Shown: in pieces, positions 46,301 through 58,300 of the stretch | Position numbering within the stretch: the stretch's first letter is position 1 | Layout: each line of letters opens with the position of its first letter | From: Dysidea avara | Taxonomy: Eukaryota; Porifera; Demospongiae; Dictyoceratida; Dysideidae | Reading direction: 5' to 3' | DNA: 64,000 nt | Assembly (NCBI RefSeq): GCF_963678975.1 | Contig: NC_089275.1 | Span: 22,877,977 to 22,941,976 of the forward strand | The notes under the pieces: model-generated | The model's database searches: none | What the model saw: only the letters and a program-made list of their open reading frames with translations | What the model was told of the DNA's origin: nothing | Translations under genes and position numbers: made by a program

Positions 46301-49300
46301 CCCAGTGACTACAGAAGACACTAGCAATGCCGTAGAGTTTAGCCAAGTTCATTCTAGCATTGTTGAGGCGGAGACAGTGGGACAAGGGGATCCTGATACA
46401 GCTAGTTCTGCCACTGAAGAGTTAGATGTTGAACGTGTAGCTGAAGAAGATGCTAGCGGTTTACAACAAGAAGTGCAGCCCATGACTGACATTTCCACTG
46501 TAACAGGTGGTGAATCTGAAGACAGTGATGAATCAAGTGATAGTTCATCATCTGATTCTGACTCTGATGACAATCAATCATCTTCATCCAGTAGCAGCCA
46601 AGAGGATCGAATAGAGATCACTGTTGTTGCTGAAATGAACACCAATGTGGTTTCTACAGGGGAGGTGAACTCTGCTTTACCAGCTGAGCCAGAAAAGGAC
46701 ACCAGTACAGTCAAAGAACATAGTGAAGATATTAGTGAAGATGTTACAATCTCCAAGGTTGAAAGTGAATTTAACAAGCAGCAGCAGCAGCAGCAGCATC
46801 AAGAGGTATCTGAAATTGGCCAGCAGTTTGATAAAGATGTAATACAAGAGGAGAGCCAGCCAGAACAGCCAAAGGTGACTGAAGATCAGGCACACAAAGC
46901 CGAAGAGACTCCAGCGAAATCACAAGCAACCAGGATGCCACCCAGGCCTATTCCAGCTGATTCAATGGAGACGTGGAGGTCATTGGGTAATGATAGCAAC
47001 ACCAGCAAGTCTATTGACCAGGGGAGCACAAGTGTTATTGCCAGCACTAGTGTGGGTCAAACAGACACCATTGGACATTATCTACAGCAATACAAAAGTC
47101 AAATTGTGCAAGAATTCAGTAGCAAAGAAGCTCAGAGAGCTGCTACCCAAAATGACCTCCAGAAGGTTGCAGAGGCAGTGAAGATACAAAGTCTACAGTT
47201 TCAAGGCCTATCAGAAAAGGCACAATACTTATCCAAGTATCATCCCTCCAGCGGCGGCATACCCAGCATGTCTGGTTCAGCACAAACCGCAACTACCATG
47301 GCCAATTATAGGCCTGTGATTGCCACCAGTGAAACTGCTAACAAGGTACCAAGTGAGTCATCCGGCAATGAGCAGCCAGAGAGCCTTCGGGCTAGTGGTG
47401 CTGTAGAGAAGATTGCTGGTCGACTGGTACAGTTGACACCTGGGGGAGATTTTAGGACATCTAGTACTTCAATGGAGACTGGCAGTGCTAGTGGTGACAA
47501 CTTGGATAGTCCATTACACAAAGGATTGACAAAGGATAAGGTAGGTGTGTGTGCGTGCGTGTGCGTGTGTGTGTGTGTGTTTTCCAAGTCTTCCCATTGC
47601 TCACTGTATTTTTATATGGAATATACCAATAGATCTCGGAAGCTGGACATGTTGTTCAGTATTTGCAAGTACTATTCCAACCAGTGTTTTGTGTCTTATG
47701 ATGTGGTCTAGGGATTAATTTCAAGATTTAATCAAATAGTGTGTACATTTTTGTGGTACATGTAATGGCTTCTGAAACTTTATATGTTATCCAGAACATC
47801 ACAGAGCTCTTTCATTTATCCACTAATTGCGTAGGAGTCCACACAATAAAAGTGCTAACAGTAGACAAAACAATTGAGCGGACAGATATAGTAGTAGTTG
47901 AGATTTGCTTATTTTATTAAAAAGTGTTGTGTATTTTATGTTAGCCAATTCTTGTTGCATAATTGTAAATTACTTCTTGTGATGTACTTGTCTGGACGAA
48001 TGTTATATCAGAGATTGCATTGTAGTGTGTGTATGTGTTCGTGTGATGTATGGATAGGTCCATGTGGTACTCATATACATACAGAGATGGTAATGTTATG
48101 TTTTTGCTGTCCCATTAGTTTTCGTTGGAGAGAGTTGGTGGAGATTCTCATGGTAATGTCTACTGGTATGATGGAGGTAAGCTTGGCGTGTAGTGTCATT
48201 ATTGTAATGTACTGTACATGGATAAATCAAAGATTAGGCTATGCAAACTTTATTGAGTCCTAGATGTGTTACATAATGTGGACACCTTGTCTTGGTTTAC
48301 CATTAAGTGAAGTAGCTGCTTGTTAAATGTGTACTATTGAGTAAAAGTGATGAAAGCACTAGCTGCACGTGTGAGTAGAGACAGTAAATCCATCAAATCT
48401 TTGAATACCACCAAGTAATATAAAAGGAAGACTGCACCAGCTGTTATTTAGTTTTGGTGTTTGTATTTTATTCTGTGATTTTATAATTTTTATTTTATTT
48501 TTCTAGATTTTTATAATTTTTATTTTGTTTTCAGTATTTATTATTTTTTTTGGTAAGGTTTTGTGTTTTTATTTTGTTTCAAATAACTGACGCCGAAGTA
48601 ACAGCTTGGCTAAGCTTCCATCCTGTAAGGTTTTGAAAATGTATTTAAAACCTGTATATGGTATGTAATTTTCAATTGTGGTATACAGTTTCCTTTGTGG
48701 TAATGTTATGCTTCCACCACATTGACCACCAGTGGGCTGATCAAATTTATTATCTATCATGCTGAAGACTGTCCCTTTGGCATACCAGTTCATGCAGGTG
48801 TGTGTGCTCATGCACACATATAGACACTAAGCTACACTGCTCAAAGGTGCACGCACATACACAATACACACATGCATGCATGTAGTACATAGTGAGCACA
48901 TACCTATTCATATGCACCCCCAAATATTTGTGGAACCAGAAGAACACTGAGTTACCCAATTATGAGCCTTTGTGCATACATGATGTAAGCCCTATTTGCT
49001 TGATGATAGTGCAGATACTCTCTGTTTTCACCACACAGTTAGAGACGGTGATGCTGCCATTAGCTACACCACTAACATGTGGTGTGCTAACAGGTCCACC
49101 ACTAGGAGATTGGTAGCACATACAGAACACACACACACTATACAAACATGTATACCGCATGCACGCGCACACACACAGAATAGACCTGACATTCACTCAA
49201 CACTTCTGGTGCTGTTAGAACATGAGCCTTATCCGAAATTATGTCACAGACATAAAAATGGCCGATGTGGTGTGGGGACGTTCATAAAATTTGTATGGGC

Positions 49301-52300
49301 GACTACAAGAAGAAATTTTTTGAACTGCAATATCTCAGCCAAGATGGAAGATATCGAGTTCTAACCTAGCAGGTATAGTTATAAATTAGCTGAAACAATA
49401 GGAATCTAGCGTTATTTTGAAAATCAACCAAAAATCGCTTTAACATATTTATTGTAATGTCTTGTAGCCATACCTGCTAGTTAGAGTTTGATATCTTCCT
49501 TCTTGGCTGAGATATTGCCATTCAAAAATTTTCTTCCCATAGCCGCCCATACAAATTTTACAAACTTCCCCACACCGTAGCAGCCATTTTTATGTCTGTG
49601 ACGTAATTTCAGATAAGGCTCATTGTTGAAATCATCCCCAATCATTATGATCATGTGATAAACATCTGCATCACTAAACCAGTTGTTGATAAGTGTGAAG
49701 TTATTGCATTTGATGGGCTTCCCAGAAATAATATCCACAGAATATGAATTGGAGAAGTATAGTAGTAGCTTAAAATATGGGTGTAACTAATCACTGGACT
49801 GGACTACTGGACTGACATATTTTTGGCTTTTACACATTCTGAGGTTGGTTTTATTGAGTCCTGCTAGCCAAGGGCCTTCCAGTCTGCTATTAAAATGATG
49901 AGTGTGAGGAGTGGAGTAAGTAAAAACTGACCTTACCTCTATTTATATGTTCTTCTACAGTACATATACCTATACTCCTTATCAATATGCTGTAGGGAAT
50001 GTACTAGTTATGGTTAACCAACGATAATGTCTTGGAGATAGTAGGAAGCTTGTACAATGCTAATGAATTTGGTCACATATTATAGTACGCCAACCAGCAC
50101 ATGTAAGAACTAATCATGATAGCAGAAAAACTCGACAGTTGTGCAATGAGTTAGTATATTTCATGAGGAACAAATTCAGCTACAATAGATTGTCTTAGGA
50201 GGGGTCTGAGCTATGTACTTCAAGAATACAGTGCATCATAGGTAGAACAAATATAGTAAAATGATTTTTGGTTAGCTCAGTATTGCTATTTATTACTATC
50301 TCCAAAACACAATACTAAGAAGCGTATAAATGCTGTAGAGCATAACAAGTAGTGAGAAGTCAGTTTTTTTTCTTACCCCACTCTTCACACTCATCATTTT
50401 AGTGGCAGACTACAAGTTTTCTGAAAGCCCTTAGCTAGCAAGACTCATAAAACCAACCTCAGAATGTGTAAAAACTAAAAATATGTCAGTCCAGTAGTCC
50501 AGTCCACCCTTAAAATATACTATTGTAGTTTGTTATCACTTAACTAACATCTTTTTGCATACAAGTACCAGCATATTGCTATGTTCCACAGGTAAGAACC
50601 TTTATCAGACCACCACTGACTTTATTGTGACACCTGAAAAGTGAGTCCTGATTTTCTTATATAGTATGTTCACGTTGAGCTGAGTCCTGAAAAACAGCTA
50701 AAAATTAAAAGTAGATTTTTTCTAAACAGAGTTAACATTTCAGCCAAGCAGATGATTATTGGTAACAGCAAAGGTGTCAACAACAGATACGTACGGTTTG
50801 GCTCCATTACAAGCTTGGGAAAGGGCTGTAATGGACATTGTACTTATATGGCTTCCCCATAGGAAATGTATCGTGAAAATTTTGATTGGCCATAAATATT
50901 GTGTCAAACATTTGAACAAAAAGATTTAGAAATATTTTTAGCGGGTCAAGCAGTACTACAAATGAGCCAAATTTCAAGATCGTGTGTAATTGCATCCATG
51001 AGTTATTAAATGTTTTTGAGGGTTCAGCCCAACATGAACGTACTATAGTGTTGGCACATATGACAGTTGCATGTATCAATAGCCAATAGTGTATGTATAT
51101 ATGTATGGGCATAGTAAGGAGTACTGTAGTGTATCAATAGGCATTTGTCATTACATGTATGTTATCCTCAGAGGAATTTTTGCTTAAAAGCATATAACAT
51201 GGAGGTGTAGACATTTCTTTCGTTATATAGTGTAGTTCAGTGCTGAATATGCATCAAAGGAAGACTTCTAGATAATAAATCTGGAAGTTAAGGGTGCAGC
51301 AGTATACTGTGTGGGAAAGTTAGTATATGGTTATTATACACTTAGTGGCCATAGTCAGTGTGTACCACATTGTGGTATCATCATACTGTTATTCTTGTTG
51401 TAGTATGGCTTCCTTGGCTCCAATATGCAACTCTATGAACAAGTGGTTAGCCAAATTAAAGTGAGTACATTCATATTTGTGTGGTCTATGTTTTTGGTGT
51501 GTGTTGGTATCTTGTGTGTGTTGGTGCATGTTGTCATATTAGTCTGGTGTATTTGACTAAGTGATCCCCCCTACATGTACATGTGGTGGTGTGTCTGTCT
51601 GCCTGCCTATCTGTATTATGTTGTTTCAGTCAGTCCAGACATGAGAAGACTTGCTTGTACCTGCATATCACACTTGCAATATATAGCAACCACAAGCAGG
51701 TCATAACTTACCATGAAGCCACCTTACTTCAAAGTTCAGGGTACGTATCAAATGTACCATGGCCTTGATGTGAGACCGGTCACTCAAGTGATGAAAACCA
51801 TAACCATGCATCTGATTTTGCATCCTATAGCTATCAAACGGAGGTAATTTGTCACGCTTGCCACCCTATAAGTTCAGAAATGTTAGCCTATTCATGTACA
51901 TTCACTGCATTTTGTAGTATAGACCACATCCACTTTTAAGCAGCACAAGATAGCCACTCTACAGCGAAGCATACCATACCTCTAAATGTTGATTAAGCTT
52001 CTTTCAACAATGCAGCACCTTTGAAGCACTTGTGCAATCTAGTACTGAAACGAATAGCAATTTTTACCATTTGAATAGTTGTGAACAAAACGACCGAATA
52101 TTCGATTATTCTTTAAACATGTATTTGTGCCCAATAAGTGCTGAAACCTTTGTTAGGGAGCAAGGTAAAGTCTAAGAGGTATTTCCATTTCTTCTAAAAC
52201 AGAAACTTTACAGCATAAATATGCCACTTTTTCAGAATCTAAAGTTTCAAGACTGGCTTTATCCATCTGATCACAGTGTATAAAGTGCTAACGAATATTC

Positions 52301-55300
52301 AAATAGTGTCTTAACAAATCGAATAGTGTCATACCGACCGATTAGTCAAATAACCGAATAATTGTTTCAGCACTAGTGCAATCGTTTAATTGAACTTTTT
52401 CCATGATATCTGTAGGATTTTCCGATTCTTGTTAACAACATAATTGCAACGTTACTTCAGCTTGCTTGCTGCTAACCCATAATTGAATTTTATAAGGATG
52501 TCTATATAATAAATCCAGTGGTTTCCCTGGGTGATTTGTCACCACCATGGGCTATTAGCCTGCAAAAGCATGGTACATATCAGTTGTAGCCTGAGGGTAT
52601 GGGGGTACATATCAGGAAAATCATGATGGCACATGGTATAACTAATACATATCATTTATTTTAGAAGCCTACGGTCCAGTGGTTCAGATGATGATCTCGA
52701 GTTAGTGAAGCACATCAAGGAGCACTACATACATCGAGTACACCAAGCTGTACAGGTAAGAGTTGTGTTTCTAATAGATGCACACCTGCATACATAATTA
52801 TGTGTTGTTCCTATATTGACCATGAACAATTGAATATGTTTATTTATACAGTAGGATGTCCATTATCTAAACATATGTGTGCCAGTTACAATAGTGTTTG
52901 GTTAATAGAACGTACACCTATTGACCAAATACTCTAATAGAACAGTCAGATCAAGGGTTTTCTTAATTAAAATTTGGGCGCTTGATATTCTATATTGTCA
53001 TATGTTTGCCATTGAAATAACTCATGTTTATACTATTGTTATTGCAGAGACGGAGAAGTAAAATCTCTGGTGATGCGGCAATGAAACAGTCTCAACATCA
53101 AATGTCCTATACATCATCAGCAGCAATACAGAACTTCACCGGTAACATCCAGAAGCAGCTTGCTGCTGCTGTTGCCGCCACAGAAATTACTACAGCAGCT
53201 ACCACTGTGGTTTCTACATCAGCCGTTGCTACTGTTGTTACGCAGGCTCCTACTAAAGTAGTGAAGCAGATCTCAAGTGCCAACTCAAGTCGATCCGCAT
53301 CACCACAAGTCACCGTCCCATATCAACAACAGCAATACATAATCCAACATCAACCGCAACAAGCCTTGTATAGTATGGGACTCGGTCAGTTAGGAGCTAT
53401 CATTCCTGGGCCGATGCCTCAAGTTGACCCCTCCAAGACAAATAGCCAAAGTAGCACACCGATAACAACTACAACTACTAATTCTGAACAACCAAAAACT
53501 GACCGTGAATCTCCATTAGTGTCTAACTTGTCTGCTGCTATTAAAGACGAAGAGAGTATTAAAAGAAGTACACCATCTTCTGTAACAACTCATTCTGTTA
53601 TACAAGCTACGCCGACAGTATCAGTTGAGAAGTCAAGACATTCATCAGTCACTTCTATTGCTAGTGTCTCCACAAGTATGGTGTCCTCTTCTGCATCAAC
53701 TCCTGTAGCATCGACTACTGCTTCAGGCAGTGTAATAATGAACCCTTACCAGTATTATGCTATTGCAGCTACTGCTGCATCTTCTATGGCATCCACCTCT
53801 ACACCTAGTAATACCAAAGAAAAGATTATTACTTCTACTGCCACTGCCTCGTCCAAGTCAGCAGCAACTTCTTCAGTGTCTACGACTGTTCAGTCATCTG
53901 TTGCAACTCCAACGGCTATGTCTACGCAACAAATGCAATATGCTGTTGTGAACGCAGGTGGTCAACAGCAGTTGTATGCCATGCCAAGTGGTGCTCAAAT
54001 TCAGACTGGCTACCTGTTCTTTCAGCAGCCCAACGGAATGATGGTTGCTATTCCAGCACAGACTGTTGTCCAACCAGGAGGCTCTACTCAGGTTGCGATT
54101 GCTCCGCAGCAACTTGCAGCATTGAGTGGTGGAGCGGTTGCCATACAGCAACAACAACAACCGAAAACAACAACAACATCTGCAGAAAATACCGATGAAA
54201 AGACAAAAGAAAGTGACACAACCAGTAGCACCAGCACATCACAAAAGCAACAACAAGTACATGTTCCCATGCCAGCAATGCAACAAGTACATGTTCCCAT
54301 GCCAGCAATGCAACAGTATGAATTAAACAAGCCACTGACTACCAAGAGTTCAAAAGGAAAGAGATCTAGCAGTAGCAGTGTGAGTGAGGATTTCCAAAAG
54401 GGGAGCAAAGATCAACATCATATGAAACATCATTCCACAACACCTACATCAGCAGCTGGATTCAAATACTCTTCCCCGTTGTATATTCCACGAGGGGCGC
54501 ATGCATACCGAGTAGCAGCTGCACAAGCTTCAGCTGCTGCAGCAATGGGCACACAGCAGTCATCGTCTGATACAACCACCACATCTGTTACTGCTACCAC
54601 CATCACTTCTACTACTACACTGGAGAAAACTAAGGAAACAGAGGAGGTTGGTGCAAGCAGTCTTGTTCCAATACAATTGGTACAACAGTCGCAGTATGCT
54701 AAAGAACAACATGGAGTGATCCAACAGCATAAACAGGCCACAACAACATCAGCAACAACAACCATTAGCTCTACTGGAAGTAGTACCACTAGTACTTCAC
54801 AGTCAAAAATGACTGTTCCAGCTATGTATGGTGGGTTAGCTGTAGCTGGCAGAACTGGCATGCTGTTGAATGCAGCTGGGGGGACTGCAGCATCAGGTGC
54901 ACCACACATGCAACAGATGATGCTTCGTGCTGTAGCGCAAGGCCCGTCTGGTGTGTATGAAGTGAAGGCCTCATCACTAGCAGATATCGACCCTGCATCA
55001 GTGAAAAATTTGACCGAAAAATATGAACACAAGATTGTCAAGATGGACTTGCAGACTGCACTTATTACAAGAACTGAGAATGATACTTCTTTGTCTACTG
55101 AATCAGGTGGTAAAGAAGACAAAACACTTTTATCAGCATCACACAAAGGTTTAGTGGATCAGCTACCCAATACTGGTGATGAAACAACCACTGCAATGCA
55201 ACAGACTGTGGAACACAAAGATGAGACCACCAAACCAGCTACAAAAAAGAGAAGCCGTGCAAAGAAACCTGTACAAGCAGATGGAACTGAGCCTACTGTG

Positions 55301-58300
55301 GACAAGACAATGACATCAGCTAATGATACATCCGCTAAACCACCAACGGCTGTAACTCGGAAAAGAAAAGGAGCCAAAGAAGAAGAAGGTGAACAGGAAG
55401 TGACCCAAGCTGCAAAAAGAAAAAGAGGACCAAACAAGAAGAAATCTGCAGCTGCTGATGAGTCACTTGGAACAGAGGAAGAGAGTAAACCAACTAAAAC
55501 ACCAGCAACTCAAAGAGGCAAGAAAGGAAAGGCAACAAATGAAACGGCAAAGGGGGCACTCAAATCAGCTGTTGTCAGCATCTCATTAGAGGCTTTAGCT
55601 GATGTGCCATCACCACAAGAATTAGATGAAGTGAGTCCTTAGTGTGTGTACCTGCTTGTGTGAGTACGTGCATGTGTGCGTGCATGCGTAGTCTGTGTTA
55701 TGCATAACTCAGTGTGTGCATTGTACCACATCTAGGTAGTTATTGTGTACAGAACATATAGTTTTCTTAATTTTTGTGTTGTTGTTTGGTACAAGTGTTG
55801 TTCCTTATGATGAAGTCACATAGTAATGCATGTGTAACAGTGTTTCAAAAAGTAATATGTATTCCCAATTATGTGTAATTTCATGTAGTAATGTCATGCG
55901 TTTTTTACTGCTTGTAGGAACAGAACAAGTCAGGTAGGAAGCGCAAGCTACCAAATGAAGACCATTCATTACAAGGATCCATGTCACGTAAGGCAAAGGC
56001 AGCCTTATTAGCTGCACACAAGACATGCAAAGATCCTAAACTGGATATTGATGAATTGAGTGGCATAAACCCTGAGGCACTTGACTTTTCTGTCCTAAAT
56101 GAAATCACTGGTGAAGAATTTCAGGAAGAGAAATCACCAGATACCACTTCACGGCAGAAGCGAAAGTGTGTTGCTGTGAGAGAGAGAGTTACTAAGTTGC
56201 ACCAGATGTTGGAGAAGGCCCAGATGGCTAATCAGAAGGCTGCCAACGCCACGTCAGGTCGAAAGAAGCGAACACCTCAACCAACAGCAAGTGCACCCGT
56301 GGATGATGATGACATTGCTGCTATTTTGCCTGTCTCTAAACCAGCACCAAAGAAGAATCGGTTCCCATTTTCTTCTTCAAGATCTCGAAGACATAGAAGA
56401 AAAAGAGAAGGTTTGATAATATTATTAAGTTTCAGTATTGTACTCTTATAATTACAATGGAACGTGGTTGTTCTATTAGAATTTTCTATAAGAATGATAG
56501 TTGAATGCTTTGCACATTTTTTTGTACATCATTATTATAGTACCTTAAATTTTTGCTGTTAAGTTAAGGACTTCGTTTGTCCCAACACTAGGTGGTTCCT
56601 GCATGGTGATTTTGATGATTGAGGTTCCATTGTAATTGTGTGCATAGCAGTTGGAGCAATATGTTCTCTGTATATGTAAGGGTTACCAAGCCAATGGGAA
56701 TTTTCTGACTAACACACATTACACATACATATAGATAGTTTACTGTAATGCCATACCTGCCACCACATTGTGATGCATGTTATACTAGAACAGTCTGTAG
56801 TGATAATAATCTCAAGTCTTATAGTACTGCCATTCATGTCACAAGTCTTCTGTATATTGGGGCTGGGTGTGTTATTGTAAGAGTTTATTAATACTAGTGG
56901 AACAGATGTTTATTTAATGTTATCGGATTTCTTTCTGTAGAGCCACTGTGGCAGTCTGCCTCACAGAAGGGTGGAAGGTTTACTCGCAATGCCAAGTGTA
57001 AAGCTGTGTATGTGTTCTCCACTCATCTCGCCAATGAAGCATCTAAAGCTGTTATGACCAAAACACATAAGTCTATCATCCGCTATCATGAACAGTTTGC
57101 CAGCAAAGCTGGCTACTTACACAAATTACCACAACATAAGAGACTCATGAATTTCAATTCTCCCAATAGTCCATCAAAGGATGTAAAATCGACAGCCAAG
57201 ACTTCTAAAGCAGGCGTAACAGCAAGTAAAACTAGATCAAGACAACAAACAAGAAATCGAGACGATGTTGATTTTCGTGAAGACAATATTCGTGAAGAAG
57301 AAGAAGAGCAGAGTTCTTCCAGTGACAATTCAGACAGTGATAGTGACTCTAATAGTTCAAGCAGTCAAGCTACTAATAAGAACCTGAGACACTTTAGTGC
57401 AAGTTCTGAACAAGACAGTCATGATCAAAGTCGAAATCGTATTGACAGTCACACATCGCCCCCCACTTCCCCAGAAGTGCACAACATGGTTCCACCACCT
57501 CACAATAGGCCAAGATGGGAAGCCCCATCTAAAAGTTTGTTTTCACGTACTGAAGAGCTACTGCGAGCTGCCGAAATGGCTCAGCAAGGTGAGCTAAGAT
57601 CTTTTGACATGCAGGAAAAGTCTGATCAAGATAACTGGAGCAAAGAGTTGAACCAGAGTCACCAAAATCAAGAGGTGTTTAGTTCACCAGGTAGTAATAG
57701 TAATCAACAAATCACTGATCGGTCTACCACTTTTGATGAGCAGCCATCATTTAGGAGTCCCATAAATGAACCACAATCGGCTAGACGCCGAAATCTCTCC
57801 TCTGCCATTGATGTTGGCTCTCCCACTGATGTCACACAATTGTTGTCTTCCCCACATCAAACCCCTGCTGTTTCCACTGATGCTTTCATGAAACCACCTG
57901 GACACTTGCAACAAGAGGAAGAAGAAGTAGACGATAATCCATCCACTGGCACACAGCCTTTTTCTATTCAAGATCATCTCAGGGGAATGTCTAGTTCATC
58001 ACAGTTCCAGCCAACTGCTAATCAGTCACAACCTGCTACTCCCCATACACCAACATTGTCTGATTTGTCAATGCGAACAGCCAACCCTCAACCGCAGCAG
58101 CCACCACAAGAGAGTGAATTATTACATAAGCAAGCCCCTAAACACCAGACATTACACCATTTACCTCCACCACCACCTACAGGCACTTTGCCTGCTTCAG
58201 CTAACCAGCCATCGTCTACGTATGATGCACGATTTTTGCAGCAGTTTTCCAATCAACAGCAGCAACACCAAGCACAGCAAAAGGAAGCAGAAAAATCATA

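Noticed and set aside
47541..47711. C-terminal extension of exon 2 reading through the TG microsatellite
   Set aside because: A good donor (AAG|GTAGGT) precedes it, the tail is microsatellite-encoded Cys/Val, and the next exons join in phase from the donor.
54430..55146. 238-codon minus-strand frame
   Set aside because: Antisense of Thr/Ser/Gln-rich exon 7; low-complexity composition and no independent start or splice context.
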